DNA of 64,000 bases from Sulfurimonas lithotrophica (GTDB taxonomy: Bacteria > Campylobacterota > Campylobacteria > Campylobacterales > Sulfurimonadaceae): the NCBI RefSeq assembly GCF_009258225.1, contig NZ_CP043617.1, positions 1,674,001 to 1,738,000 of the forward strand, given 5' to 3'. Positions 9,800 to 19,675 of the stretch are shown piece after piece; position 1 is the stretch's first letter, and the number at the start of each line of letters is the position of its first letter. The translations under genes were made by a program, and so were the position numbers. The notes below the pieces were generated by a model. The model was not told where the DNA came from and did not search any database. It saw only the letters and a program-made list of their open reading frames with translations.

Positions 9800-10163
9800 C
9801 TAAACAATCTTCTTTCGCTTCTTTTGTAAATTCTTTATATTCTGTTGAATTTTTATCTAAAAGTTTATACTCATCGTATGTATATTCTTTAAATATAGCC
9901 TCATCGACGCACTTACATGTTTTTGTATCATTTGCATCTACGCAGGTAGAGATAAGCTCTGATTTTTGAGACTCCTCCCAGCCAAAGTAGCTTTTATAGT
10001 ACGGATACAGTACCCAGATGGCAAAACCTATAGTTAGTACAATATTTGTAATATACTCTTTTTTCTTAGTCTCTTTGTATTTTTTTATATCGTAAGAGAT
10101 TAAAAGTAAAAAAACTATCTCCAAACCTATATTAAACCAGTCGCTATCTAAAAAATCAAACAA
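9783..10163 (-). CDS. Hypothetical membrane protein
   Basis: This 126-aa protein has two hydrophobic segments, about residues 10-25 and 38-58 (TNIVLTIGFAIWVLYPYY). A soluble tail follows with three cysteines (ISTCVDANDTKTCKCVDEA) and one more near the end. The cysteines suggest a periplasmic disulfide-bonded tail, but no family is recognised. It is followed with overlap by the 81-aa protein. Confidence 0.55.
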   Translation of the reverse strand: MFDFLDSDWFNIGLEIVFLLLISYDIKKYKETKKKEYITNIVLTIGFAIWVLYPYYKSYFGWEESQKSELISTCVDANDTKTCKCVDEAIFKEYTYDEYKLLDKNSTEYKEFTKEAKEDCLDDSWF

Positions 10164-10183
10164 TCGTTTCCTTTATAATTTAT

Positions 10184-10822
10184 CTATTTTATTAATCTTT
10201 TTAGAGCTTCACTGCACATAAAAAGTCCAAAAGTAGCGGTAACTCCCATAAAAGACCCCTTTTCTTTAACACGTGCCTCTTCTGAAGAAAATATAACTTT
10301 ATACTTTTTCTTAAAACCGCGTTTTTTAAGCTCATATCTTATCTTTGAGCCAAACTTATCTCCATATGTTTTCCAAATATCATCTACTTTTACAGCTGAT
10401 GCATCTATACGTTTTGCACTTCCAAAACTTGATATTAGTTTTTTGTAACACTTTTGTGCAAGTGCGATTTTTGCCTTAGTATCGTCTATTGCATCCAGTA
10501 CCAAATCATAAGAATCAAAGTCAAAGTTCCATACCCAATCTTCATCTATTTTTTGATTTATAATCTTTAAATTTGGATAATGCTCTTTTAGGGCTTCAAC
10601 TTTTATCTCGCCTTCATGCAACTCAGACCACATTTGACGATTTTGATTAGACTCGTCATACATATCAAAATCAACTATGGTTATATCTTTGACTCCGCTT
10701 CTTATCAAACAATCAAGACAAAAACTTCCGACTCCGCCGACACCGAGTAAAATAATTTTTGCATCTTCGAGCTTTACAAAATCTTCTTTGAGCAGGGTTT
10801 TTATTCGTGCGTATTTAGCCAA
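10184..10822 (-). CDS. tcdA: ThiF/E1-like adenylyltransferase, probable tRNA threonylcarbamoyladenosine dehydratase
   Basis: This 212-aa protein has the E1/ThiF ATP-binding fold. The Gly-rich loop is LGVGGVGSFCLDCLIRSGV, followed by VDFDMYDESNQNRQ. A later segment, KLISSFGSAKRIDASAVKV, matches the TcdA/CsdL subgroup, which cyclises t6A37 of tRNA. It is shorter than E. coli TcdA (268 aa). Its start overlaps the end of surE by 22 bp. The subfamily call is by pattern. Confidence 0.8.
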   Translation of the reverse strand: MAKYARIKTLLKEDFVKLEDAKIILLGVGGVGSFCLDCLIRSGVKDITIVDFDMYDESNQNRQMWSELHEGEIKVEALKEHYPNLKIINQKIDEDWVWNFDFDSYDLVLDAIDDTKAKIALAQKCYKKLISSFGSAKRIDASAVKVDDIWKTYGDKFGSKIRYELKKRGFKKKYKVIFSSEEARVKEKGSFMGVTATFGLFMCSEALKRLIK

Positions 10823-11598
10823 TACTCCAAACCTTTCATACTCTTATATGCACTCAAATCCAGCATAATAGGGCTTATCGAAATATATCCGGCTTTTATC
10901 GCTTCATAATCGCTCATTCTGGTTTGCCCTTCTCGCGGTGAAAAATCAAGCGGATGCAAACCTAACCAGTAAAACTCTTCTCCACGCGGATTTCTATGTG
11001 CATGTGCATCGTTTGCATAGTGTCTGTAACCTGCATACGTTACTTTAACATCAGCCTCTTTTTTATCAAAAGGTATATTTATATTTAAAAATTCACGTTT
11101 TGGCAAAGGAAACGTACCGTTTTTAATCTTAGTTACTAAATCTTGTATAAAATTACTTGCCAACTCAAAATCACCGCTTGGGTCTGTAAAATCCATAACC
11201 TGACTTATGGCAATAGAAGGAATATCGTGCAGTACACCTTCCATAGCACCTGCTGCAGTTCCGCTGTAAGTAATATCTTCACCCATATTTGAGCCGCGGT
11301 TTATTCCGCTTATTAGTAAATCTGGTTTTTTATCTGCAAATATAGATGCTAAAGACAGATATACACAGTCACTCGGAGTACCGTCATCTAGTTTAAAAAA
11401 ATCATCGTCTATACCTATAAAACGCAATGGTCTTACAAGTGTGATTGAGTGTCCGCAAGCCGATTTTTCATTAGCCGGAGCGACAACCGTTACACGCACG
11501 CCTTCTATCTCTCTCAAAGTTTTTACAAGTTCCAATAAACCCTTTGCTTCATAGCCGTCATCGTTTGTTACCAATATATTATAAACATCCATAGACAT
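10801..11598 (-). CDS. surE: 5'/3'-nucleotidase SurE
   Basis: This 265-aa protein has the SurE metal site LVTNDDGYEAKG and the conserved SGINRGSNMGEDITYSGT segment. It hydrolyses nucleoside monophosphates and is linked to stationary-phase survival. The annotated start gives MSMDVYN; the second Met (11592) is also possible. It is the first gene of the minus-strand run and is divergent from the 182-aa unknown that follows. Confidence 0.95.
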   Translation of the reverse strand: MSMDVYNILVTNDDGYEAKGLLELVKTLREIEGVRVTVVAPANEKSACGHSITLVRPLRFIGIDDDFFKLDDGTPSDCVYLSLASIFADKKPDLLISGINRGSNMGEDITYSGTAAGAMEGVLHDIPSIAISQVMDFTDPSGDFELASNFIQDLVTKIKNGTFPLPKREFLNINIPFDKKEADVKVTYAGYRHYANDAHAHRNPRGEEFYWLGLHPLDFSPREGQTRMSDYEAIKAGYISISPIMLDLSAYKSMKGLEYWLNTHE

Positions 11599-11660
11599 AT
11601 TTTACTTCTTTGTTTACTTTTTTCGCCGATATTATATCTAATAAAATTAAGGCAAAAATT

Positions 11661-12209
11661 ATGACTTCATATGCACTTGACTCTTACAGAGCACACGATT
11701 TAAATATAGCTATGCGTACAAGCAGTGGTGATGAGATAAATATGGATTTTTCAAATCAAAGTTCAGCATCTATCAGATACCAAAAAGATGGAGGAAACTC
11801 ATCTTCTTATATGGAATTTTCTTCGATGCAGTCTTTTAGTTTTTCCATAAAAAGCAACGGTATTGATGAACAAGACCAAAAAGAGATAGACGAGTTTATG
11901 AAAATAGCACAACCTTTTATAGACGACTTTTTAAAAGAATTAAGCCAAGATGCACCTAAAACTCCTGTTACCGAGCTTGCTCATAAAGTTGCAGGTATTT
12001 TTAACCCTAACAAAGAAAGGGATGAAAACAATACTAACAACGTTAAAAACAACATAGTTAAAATGTTTGACAACTCTATAAATCAGCTAGAGATCCCACA
12101 AAAAGAATCTCGCGAGAGTATGATTGAAAAAATATTTGAAGATGCAAAAAAACTATTAGAAAAAACACTTAAAGAGTTTGATGAATTTAACAAATCTATT
12201 TACGCATAA
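11661..12209 (+). CDS. Hypothetical protein, acidic, Ser/Asn-rich
   Basis: I chose the ATG at 11661 because TTAAGG lies 9-14 bases upstream and gives MTSYALDSYRAHDL; the frame is open further upstream to 11610 but without a good start. The product is 182 aa with no membrane segment. The N-terminal half is beta-rich and Ser/Gly/Asn-rich (MDFSNQSSASIRYQ). The C-terminal half is helical and charged (DEFMKIAQPFIDDFLKEL, and KKLLEKTLKEFDEF at the end). It resembles proteins often seen in Sulfurimonas genomes without assigned function. Confidence 0.6.
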   Translation: MTSYALDSYRAHDLNIAMRTSSGDEINMDFSNQSSASIRYQKDGGNSSSYMEFSSMQSFSFSIKSNGIDEQDQKEIDEFMKIAQPFIDDFLKELSQDAPKTPVTELAHKVAGIFNPNKERDENNTNNVKNNIVKMFDNSINQLEIPQKESRESMIEKIFEDAKKLLEKTLKEFDEFNKSIYA

Positions 12210-12236
12210 GTGGTATATTTTTTGCTTTAACAAAGC

Positions 12237-13382
12237 ATGAAAACACTACTTATATTACTTATTTTAAGCATATCTATATATGCAGATACTGCACATGAAA
12301 TTGAAAATAGTTACGCACAGCTTAATTCAAAAATTGACAAAATTTCAAATAAACTTACAACTGAAGAGAAAGTTCAACTATATTATCTAATAATATCTAC
12401 ACACGAAAAAATAGCAACTTCTCTCTCACTCGATAAATCTCAAACTAAATCTCTGCAAAAACTTGAGAAAAAAACTTTAAACATCTTAGATGAACTAAAT
12501 AAAAAAACAAATTCTAAAGAGCTTAAAGCAATCAAACAACTTTATAAAAAAATGAACGAAGACGGAAGAAAACTAATAGAGCAAACAGAAGCTAAAAAAT
12601 TTGAAATAAAAGATAAAGATAATGTTATCTATAAAGATAAAATCATATACAAAGACAAGATAATCTATGAGGATAAAATACTCTATAAAGACAAAGTTAT
12701 AAAAGAATCATCGCTTTTATCTATAGTTTTATCATCTGTAATATCTTTTATTGTCACTGTATTGATTATGTACTTTATTTTTGCTTCTAAAGTATCCCGT
12801 ATTGAGAATGAAAAGATTAAAAACGATAAAACTATATATTTAATCAAACAAGAAAATAAAGATTTTGAAGTTAAATTAAATGAAAAAAATATAGAACAAA
12901 ATAAAATAGTTAATGAAAATAAACAATTAAGCGATAAATTAAAAAAAGAAAACAGCTTACTTATAGACAAAAACAATGAACTCTCTGAAGAATTAAACGA
13001 ACATAAACAGACCCATAAATCACAAAAATCAAAATTAGAAGATGCGAGTAAAAAAATAATCACTTTAGAAGAAAATATAATAACTCTTCAAAACGAATTA
13101 GAAGAAGTTTTAAATAAAACCACTTTAAATACTCCGTCAGTAGCGGAAGAAACTGAAATAGACAATGAACTTGAAACTCAACGTCAAGAGCTTATGGCTA
13201 TGCTCGATACTATTTCACAAATAGCAAATCAGACAAATTTGCTGGCATTAAATGCTGCAATCGAAGCTGCTCGAGCAGGTGAGCACGGTCGTGGATTTGC
13301 AGTTGTAGCAGACGAGGTTAGAAAACTTGCCGAAAAAACACAAGAAACATTAAACAACGGAAAATTAAAACTCTCTAATTAG
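12237..13382 (+). CDS. MCP-like membrane protein that ends at the signalling tip (possibly truncated)
   Basis: This 381-aa protein has a signal/anchor at the N-terminus. It also has a periplasmic helical part, a repeated [10 protein letters not shown]-type segment (about residues 126-158) and a membrane helix (about 163-183). A long coiled coil follows, then the first arm and tip of an MCP signalling hairpin ([20 protein letters not shown], then [15 protein letters not shown]). The chain stops about 12 residues after the tip, so the return arm of the hairpin is missing. No continuation is visible in the other frames downstream. It may be an eroded receptor or a tip-only variant. Confidence 0.65.
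   Translation: MKTLLILLILSISIYADTAHEIENSYAQLNSKIDKISNKLTTEEKVQLYYLIISTHEKIATSLSLDKSQTKSLQKLEKKTLNILDELNKKTNSKELKAIKQLYKKMNEDGRKLIEQTEAKKFEIKDKDNVIYKDKIIYKDKIIYEDKILYKDKVIKESSLLSIVLSSVISFIVTVLIMYFIFASKVSRIENEKIKNDKTIYLIKQENKDFEVKLNEKNIEQNKIVNENKQLSDKLKKENSLLIDKNNELSEELNEHKQTHKSQKSKLEDASKKIITLEENIITLQNELEEVLNKTTLNTPSVAEETEIDNELETQRQELMAMLDTISQIANQTNLLALNAAIEAARAGEHGRGFAVVADEVRKLAEKTQETLNNGKLKLSN
12611..12706 (+). repeat. In-gene tandem repeat encoding YKDKII-like units
   Basis: About five imperfect units of roughly 18 bp encode D/YKDKI-type hexapeptides ([24 protein letters not shown]) just before the membrane helix of the MCP-like protein. They would form a charged helical stalk. Such repeats can change copy number by slippage. 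Confidence 0.6.
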
Positions 13383-13436
13383 TACTTAAAACATCTTTAG
13401 GTAGAATTGCAAAAAATAATTCTAAAAAGATATTTA

Positions 13437-14648
13437 ATGACGGCTTTTCAATCTCTTGTAAATATTATTAACGATAATCATGATTTAATAGACTTTGAAT
13501 ACAAAGATATTAAAGATTTAACCGTTATTAATGGAAAATTATTTTCAGACATCATCAAACAAGTAAAACTATTACAAGACAGAAGTATAAATAAAAAAGA
13601 GTTTATAAAGAAGGCCGTTCGCACTGCATTTGAACTCGAAGATCAAGACTTGGTTCTTATAAAAAAAGAACAAATAGTTATTAAAATAATTCAAAATATA
13701 AAAAGAGATACGACTGAGAGAAGATTTAACGGTTACTCTGAAGATGAACTCTTAAAACTATACAATGAGTACTTTGATAAAACAACATTGGAAACTTTTA
13801 TAAAAAATATATCTTACGAAGTTTTTAAATATCTTTTTATAAGAAAACAAGTGACAAACGATTTTTATGAAAAAAACATATACTCAATAGTCCAAAACTA
13901 TATTGCAAAAGCACTTATAGATTTTGAAGATAAAAATGCAGAATTTAGAAAAGGTTTTGCAGGTTATATATTTCGCATAAATTTTGTAGAAGTATTTTCA
14001 CATATAAGCGATCAAATTCTAGAATCGATATCTTATAGGGATGAATACTTAATGAACTGGATTAAATACTATAACGGTCAGGTAATTATTAAACATAATA
14101 AACGTTACGAAGCACCATCCATAGTTAATGAATCAGGACAAAAATATAATCCATCCGCACTCTTTGGAACAATAGCCATGTGGTTTAAAACAAGAGACAA
14201 GATAATCTTACTAAAGAAAAGATTTAAAGAGGTAAATAAAAATTTAGAAAAATTAAAAATAGACAACCTCTCTCCAATAGAGTATAAAGATGAACTCATT
14301 CAAGAAAGACAAGAGATAGAAAAGTACATATATGAAACCAATGAAAAAATAAAAGATTTGTTGGAAAAAAGAAGAATAAATAAAGACGAAGAAACTTTAT
14401 ACGATATAAATGATGAGATTCAAGAGCTTCGTTTAGACATAAAAGAGGATAAAAGAGAGATAGACGATCTTAATGCACATATAGCTAATATTGATACAAT
14501 CAGTACAAAAAGACTTGAAGAAGATAAGGCAAGAATAAAAAAAGATATAGCCAGAGAAGAGAAGGCACTAAAACAAAATAAAAAAGTTTACCAATCTATA
14601 CAATCTGCCTTAGTTAAGGCACTTACATCAAAAAGAAAACCCATATAA
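13437..14648 (+). CDS. Hypothetical protein with C-terminal coiled coil
   Basis: I chose the ATG at 13437 (MTAFQSLVNIIND) over the upstream TTG at 13407. The product is 403 aa. The N-terminal two thirds is a mixed helical domain with no recognised motif. The last 130 residues are a highly charged coiled coil (RLDIKEDKREIDDLNAHI). It has no signal peptide or membrane segment. It lies 54 bp after the MCP-like gene in the same direction; a link is possible but unproven. Confidence 0.55.
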   Translation: MTAFQSLVNIINDNHDLIDFEYKDIKDLTVINGKLFSDIIKQVKLLQDRSINKKEFIKKAVRTAFELEDQDLVLIKKEQIVIKIIQNIKRDTTERRFNGYSEDELLKLYNEYFDKTTLETFIKNISYEVFKYLFIRKQVTNDFYEKNIYSIVQNYIAKALIDFEDKNAEFRKGFAGYIFRINFVEVFSHISDQILESISYRDEYLMNWIKYYNGQVIIKHNKRYEAPSIVNESGQKYNPSALFGTIAMWFKTRDKIILLKKRFKEVNKNLEKLKIDNLSPIEYKDELIQERQEIEKYIYETNEKIKDLLEKRRINKDEETLYDINDEIQELRLDIKEDKREIDDLNAHIANIDTISTKRLEEDKARIKKDIAREEKALKQNKKVYQSIQSALVKALTSKRKPI

Positions 14649-14768
14649 CTTGACTTTAGCAATCTATTTATAGTAAAATTTCAGCACATATAGAGATTTA
14701 ATCTCTAAAAACCAGTATTACCCCTACAAAAAAAATCCAAGAAAAAAAATTAAGGTAGATATTTTATT

Positions 14769-16124
14769 ATGAGTGAAAACACTTCACAACAACCCCGTAA
14801 AAACACTAACAATCGCAGCAATAGCCGTAAAAACAACAATTCGACCCGTTCTCATAAACCTGCAAACGGAGCAAGTGTTGATGAATTGCGTACTAAAAGT
14901 TTAGACGAGCTGATTGCACTGGCGGAAGAGCTAAACGTAGAGCATCCACAAGAGCTAAAAAGGCAGGATTTAATCTTTGAGATATTAAAGGCTCAAACTG
15001 CTCAAGGCGGTTATATCCTTTTTAGCGGTATCTTAGAAATTATGCCGGACGGTTACGGTTTTATACGTTCAATCGACAAGAGTTTCAACGACTCAGAAAA
15101 CGATTCATACGTTTCAAATACCCAAATAAAGCGTTTTGCACTTAGAAACGGTGACGTTGTAACAGGTCAGGTCAGACCTCCAAAAGATCAGGAACGCTAC
15201 AATGCTTTAATCAAAATAGAAGCAGTCAATAATCTACCTCCGGAAGAGAGCAAAAAACGCCCACTCTTTGACAACTTAACTCCACTATATGCACTTGATC
15301 AAATTAAACTAGAATATAAAGAAAAAGGTTTGACCGGTCGTATGATGGATTTGTTTGCCCCTATCGGTAAAGGTCAGCGTGGACTTATCGTTGCACCTCC
15401 AAGAAGCGGTAAAACAGAGCTTTTAAAAGAGATAGCACATGGGATTAGTGCTAATCATGCCGAGATTGATTTAATGGTATTACTTGTAGATGAACGTCCA
15501 GAAGAGGTTACGGATATGGAGCGTTCCGTAAAAGGTGAAGTTTACAGTTCAACTTTTGATATGCCTGCCAAAAACCATATTAAAGTTGCAGAGATGGTAA
15601 TTGAGCGTGCAAAACGTAGGGTTGAGCAAGGTCGTGACGTAGTTATTTTACTTGATTCTATTACTCGTTTAGCTCGTGCATATAATACTGCTACACCATC
15701 AAGCGGTAAAGTACTCTCAGGTGGTGTAGATGCAAATGCACTACACAAGCCAAAACGCTTCTTCGGTGCTGCACGTAACATTGAAAACGGCGGAAGTCTG
15801 ACTATCATCGCTACTGCTCTTGTAGATACGGGAAGTAGAATGGATGAAGTTATTTTTGAAGAGTTTAAAGGTACCGGAAATAGCGAAGTTGTTCTTGATA
15901 GAAAAATTGCAGATAGACGTATATATCCTGCGATTGATGTTCTTAAATCCGGTACTCGTAAAGATGAACTCCTAATCGGACCTGATAAACTACAAAAAGT
16001 ATTTATACTTCGTTCTATGATGCAAAAACAAGACAACGAGATTGAAGCACTTAAATTCATCTATACAACTATGGGTAAAAAGACTACCAACGACGAATTC
16101 TTAGAGAGTATGAATACTCAGTAA
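14769..16124 (+). CDS. rho: Transcription termination factor Rho
   Basis: This 451-aa protein has an Asn/Ser/Arg-rich N-terminal tail (about 1-35), a Rho N-domain and an RNA-binding cold-shock-like domain (PDGYGFIRS). The hexameric helicase core has Walker [11 protein letters not shown], Walker [16 protein letters not shown] and the conserved [10 protein letters not shown] loop. Rho ends transcription of untranslated RNA. Its 3' flank holds two small hairpins before murI. Confidence 0.96.
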   Translation: MSENTSQQPRKNTNNRSNSRKNNNSTRSHKPANGASVDELRTKSLDELIALAEELNVEHPQELKRQDLIFEILKAQTAQGGYILFSGILEIMPDGYGFIRSIDKSFNDSENDSYVSNTQIKRFALRNGDVVTGQVRPPKDQERYNALIKIEAVNNLPPEESKKRPLFDNLTPLYALDQIKLEYKEKGLTGRMMDLFAPIGKGQRGLIVAPPRSGKTELLKEIAHGISANHAEIDLMVLLVDERPEEVTDMERSVKGEVYSSTFDMPAKNHIKVAEMVIERAKRRVEQGRDVVILLDSITRLARAYNTATPSSGKVLSGGVDANALHKPKRFFGAARNIENGGSLTIIATALVDTGSRMDEVIFEEFKGTGNSEVVLDRKIADRRIYPAIDVLKSGTRKDELLIGPDKLQKVFILRSMMQKQDNEIEALKFIYTTMGKKTTNDEFLESMNTQ

Positions 16125-16130
16125 ATTTCT

Positions 16131-16186
16131 CGCCTTTAGGCGTAGCTTTAGTGAATAGGAATTTGGCAAAAGATTTACTCTTTTGC
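16131..16186 (+). terminator. Two short hairpins between rho and murI
   Basis: CGCC-TTTA-GGCG (16131-16142) follows the rho stop. A second stem, GCAAAAG/CTTTTGC (16166-16172 with 16180-16186), ends just before the murI ribosome site. Neither has a T-run, so they could be weak terminators, processing sites, or a fold that affects murI translation. Confidence 0.3.
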
Positions 16187-16200
16187 TAAAGGAGGAAATA

Positions 16201-16950
16201 GTGAAAATTGGAGTATTTGATTCTGGTATTGGTGGATTAACTGTTGTAAAATCCATGCTTGAGCATAAACTCTTCGAAGAGATTATATACTACGGAGATA
16301 CTGCCCGCGTACCTTACGGTACAAAAGATAAGAACACCATAATCCGTTACGGAATAGAGGCTATAGAATTTTTTAAAAACTTTGAATTAGACCTTATTAT
16401 AGTAGCTTGTAATACGGTAAGTGCCTATGCACTCGAAGAGATGCGTGAATCTGCCCAATGTCCCGTTATCGGTGTAGTTGAAGCCGGTATTTTGGCTTGT
16501 AAAAACTCACTTGAAGATAAAGACTCAAATATATTAATCTTAGGTACAAAAGCTACTATAAAATCAAAAGCATACGAGATTGGTCTTTGTGATCTTGGTT
16601 ATACCAATCTGGATGCAAAAGCGACCGGGCTTTTTGTACCGCTTGTTGAAGAAGATATTTTCTCAGGGGAGCTTATAGATGCCTCGTTTAGGCACTACTT
16701 CTCAGATATAAAAAATTCTCCAAATGCACTTATACTTGGATGCACTCATTTTCCGCTTATTGAAGATGAACTTCAAAAGTACTTTGGTCAAGATACAAAA
16801 CTTATTCACTCCGGTGAAGCTATAGTAGAACATCTACAAAAGCAATTTAATTTTACAAAAAAACATCCAAAAACTATACTAAAATTCTTTGCATCTGAAA
16901 ACCCTGAAGCTTTAAAATCAGTTGCACATAACTGGCTAAATCTTAAGTAA
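16201..16950 (+). CDS. murI: Glutamate racemase
   Basis: The start is set at GTG 16201 because a strong AAAGGAGG site (16188-16194) lies just upstream; the frame is open for six more codons but these cover the ribosome site. The product is 249 aa. It has the N-terminal GVFDSGIGGLT motif and both catalytic Cys motifs (VACNTVSAYA and LGCTHFPLI). It makes D-glutamate for peptidoglycan. Confidence 0.95.
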   Translation: MKIGVFDSGIGGLTVVKSMLEHKLFEEIIYYGDTARVPYGTKDKNTIIRYGIEAIEFFKNFELDLIIVACNTVSAYALEEMRESAQCPVIGVVEAGILACKNSLEDKDSNILILGTKATIKSKAYEIGLCDLGYTNLDAKATGLFVPLVEEDIFSGELIDASFRHYFSDIKNSPNALILGCTHFPLIEDELQKYFGQDTKLIHSGEAIVEHLQKQFNFTKKHPKTILKFFASENPEALKSVAHNWLNLK

Positions 16951-17002
16951 CCATTTCGAAATTTTTTATAATTAAAATTCTGCACTTATAAAAGGATGCA
17001 GA

Positions 17003-17884
17003 ATGAGAAAAAAACGAAATATTATAAATCTTTATAAAGATAAAAATATTAATAGCGTCAAATATGTTATTTCGATAGAGAACGAAGAAGATTTAGACCA
17101 GTTCTGGGATTTTTTAAATTCAAATATTGATTCTAACCGCTATATACACATATTTATTGAACTTCTTTATAACTTTACGCATACATATATACTTAAAGAC
17201 GAAGCAAAATTTTTTGAAATTATCATTGAGGAAAATGATTCAAATATCTACTTTACCATATGGAATAAGAAAGTGATAAAATCACTTGATTCTTATTTTT
17301 CCAAATCATCTCTAAAGTACAAATATGATAATAAAAAATTGACAATAAAACTAAAAAAAGAAGTCTCTAAAAAACTTATACAAAAGATTGAACAAGATCA
17401 TATAGAGATAGAGAAAAAACTAAATTCACCTACATTCAAACCATCAAAACCTAATACAAATTCAAACTTTATTAAACCCTACAACTTTATAGATGATGAA
17501 GATTTAAATGACATTATAAGGATAAACGATGACTTGCATGACATACTCTACAGAGGTAAAAAACTAGGTATAACCGAAGATATACTGATAGAGCTTCGCT
17601 CATCTTTGTCAATGTTTTTATTAAATATAAAGTACTATAAACAGGTATCGGAGTTTAGTAAAACTATTGATTCGTTTTTAGTTTTACTAATACAAAATAC
17701 GGACAAATTTTTAACAAACAATAAAAAGAAAATAACCTTAATAGAAAAGCTTATAAATAATATAGACACTTGGATAAACAGACTCTTTGTAAACGGCGGT
17801 AAAGAGTTATATTTTTTAGATAAAGTTATGCATGAAGATTATTTGATGCTACAAGAGATGGTATATTCCAAAAAGAAATCTTAA
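17003..17884 (+). CDS. Hypothetical cytoplasmic protein
   Basis: This 293-aa charged protein has no recognised motif. The N-terminal part has beta/alpha character (FFEIIIEENDSNIYFTIW), which might be a degenerate GHKL or HPt-type fold, but the motifs are absent. The C-terminal half is helical. A ribosome site AAAAGGA is present before the ATG at 17003. It is in a + strand run between murI and dnaX. Confidence 0.5.
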   Translation: MRKKRNIINLYKDKNINSVKYVISIENEEDLDQFWDFLNSNIDSNRYIHIFIELLYNFTHTYILKDEAKFFEIIIEENDSNIYFTIWNKKVIKSLDSYFSKSSLKYKYDNKKLTIKLKKEVSKKLIQKIEQDHIEIEKKLNSPTFKPSKPNTNSNFIKPYNFIDDEDLNDIIRINDDLHDILYRGKKLGITEDILIELRSSLSMFLLNIKYYKQVSEFSKTIDSFLVLLIQNTDKFLTNNKKKITLIEKLINNIDTWINRLFVNGGKELYFLDKVMHEDYLMLQEMVYSKKKS

Positions 17885-17950
17885 TATCTCTTATAAGAAT
17901 TTAACACTATAAATGATAAAATCAATCTTATTAAAAAGATGGAGTCATGT

Positions 17951-19675
17951 GTGGGAAATTCTGAAGTTCTAGCTAGAAAATACAGACCAAAAAATTTTGA
18001 TGAACTTATAGGTCAAGAGAGTATTGCCCAGACCCTATCTCTTGCACTTGATTCAAACAGGTTAAGCCATGCTTACCTTTTTTCGGGTCTTCGCGGTAGT
18101 GGAAAAACTTCAACTGCACGTATTTTTGCCAAAGCCCTTATTTGCCAAAACGGTGTAACCCATCAACCCTGCGGCATATGTTCAAACTGTGTAAACGCGT
18201 TAGAGAATCGTCATGTAGATATAGTAGAGATGGATGCGGCAAGCTCAAGAAAAATTGACGATATACGCGATTTAATCGAACAAACAAAATATAAACCCTC
18301 AGTTGCAAGATTTAAAATTTTTATTATAGATGAAGTCCACATGCTTACAAAAGAAGCATTTAATGCCCTTTTAAAAACGCTAGAAGAACCGCCTGAATAT
18401 GTTAAGTTCATACTGGCTACGACAGATCCCTTAAAACTGCCGGCTACGATTTTAAGTAGGACTCAACACTTTAGATTTAAAAGTATCGCTCAAAGCAAAG
18501 TCATTGATCATCTTATACACATATTGAATCTGGAAAATATATCTTACGAAACGGATGCATTAGAGATTTTGGCAAGAAGCGGTAGTGGAAGTTTACGTGA
18601 TACTTTAACGCTGCTTGATCAGGCTATTATATACTCAAAAGGTCATGTCGATGTAAATACGGTTACCGATATGTTAGGACTTGTTGATCCAAAATTCATA
18701 GCTGAAATTTTTAATGCTATTTTTTCAAAAGATTATGCAAAAATAGTTGAACTAACTAAAATACTCGAAGATTATGAAAGCGAGATGGTTGTCGATGAAC
18801 TTATTGCATATGTAAAAGAACGTATGTATGACAACGATGCACTTTTTTCAACCTTGGTTATAGACAGGTTCTTTAGAATCCTTAGTGATTCAAAATCTCT
18901 TTTTGCAATAAATGCCGACGGTTCTTTTGTTCTAAGTCTAATATTTTTTAAAATGGTTGAAGCTCTTCGTGTGAAAGAGATAGATCAGATGATAGAGTCT
19001 CTTCAATCTCAAACACCACGTGCGGATATAGAGCCTATTAGTATGGATAAATCTCAAAAAGAAAATACCCAACAGGAACAAACTAATGATATACAACCTC
19101 AAGAACAGATTGTAGAACCTATAATAAAAAAAACAGATCCAAATACCGAACTTTTTAATAAACTTGTAGAAAATGTAAGAGACAGAAATGCCCAGCTTGG
19201 CGAATGTTTTGAAAAAAGCGTAGAATTTAAATCGTTTGAAAACGGTGTTTTAACATGGGAGAGTTGTGCAAATGAGGAGTGTAAAAAAACACTTCGACAT
19301 GGTTTTCCTGCCATAAAACAAGAGGTAAGAGAACTATTTGGATTTGAAACACAGATAAAACATACGCTTTGTTCTAAAACTCCCGAGGATTTAGAGGAAA
19401 AACAAGAAGTCAAAGAAGTTGTTGAGCAACAAGAACCTGTGTTACAAGAACCTGTGACACCGCAACCAATTCCGCAAAACAACATTAACGGACCACAAAG
19501 TACTTCTATGGTTGAAGATGCAGAGATGGGCGGAAGTGCATCTTGTGTAACAGATTGTCAAAGTAGTGACGATACCAAAGAGTTAAATCCGCCTGATATT
19601 AAAGACGACCCTATGGTTGCTAAAGCTATAGAGCTTTTTGAAGCAAATAAAATAACTATACAATCAAAGATTTAA
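17951..19675 (+). CDS. dnaX: DNA polymerase III tau (gamma/tau) subunit
   Basis: This AAA+ clamp-loader subunit starts VLARKYRPKNFDELIGQ. Walker A is GLRGSGKTSTAR, the zinc site is CQNG...CGICSNC, Walker B is IFIIDEVHML, and the SRT...F sensor region is present. A GGAG site (17941-17944) favours GTG 17951 as start; an upstream in-frame ATG at 17939 would add four residues. The product is 574 aa. After domain III (about residue 355) comes a Gln/Glu-rich linker and a C-terminal domain. A run of eight A's at 19126-19133 falls in the linker. The 3' end overlaps the convergent kinase gene by 20 bp. Confidence 0.95.
   Translation: MGNSEVLARKYRPKNFDELIGQESIAQTLSLALDSNRLSHAYLFSGLRGSGKTSTARIFAKALICQNGVTHQPCGICSNCVNALENRHVDIVEMDAASSRKIDDIRDLIEQTKYKPSVARFKIFIIDEVHMLTKEAFNALLKTLEEPPEYVKFILATTDPLKLPATILSRTQHFRFKSIAQSKVIDHLIHILNLENISYETDALEILARSGSGSLRDTLTLLDQAIIYSKGHVDVNTVTDMLGLVDPKFIAEIFNAIFSKDYAKIVELTKILEDYESEMVVDELIAYVKERMYDNDALFSTLVIDRFFRILSDSKSLFAINADGSFVLSLIFFKMVEALRVKEIDQMIESLQSQTPRADIEPISMDKSQKENTQQEQTNDIQPQEQIVEPIIKKTDPNTELFNKLVENVRDRNAQLGECFEKSVEFKSFENGVLTWESCANEECKKTLRHGFPAIKQEVRELFGFETQIKHTLCSKTPEDLEEKQEVKEVVEQQEPVLQEPVTPQPIPQNNINGPQSTSMVEDAEMGGSASCVTDCQSSDDTKELNPPDIKDDPMVAKAIELFEANKITIQSKI

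Noticed and set aside
13380-13440. Frameshift restoring the missing MCP arm
   Set aside because: The other frames after 13382 contain no recognisable MCP sequence before the next gene, so a simple frameshift is not supported.
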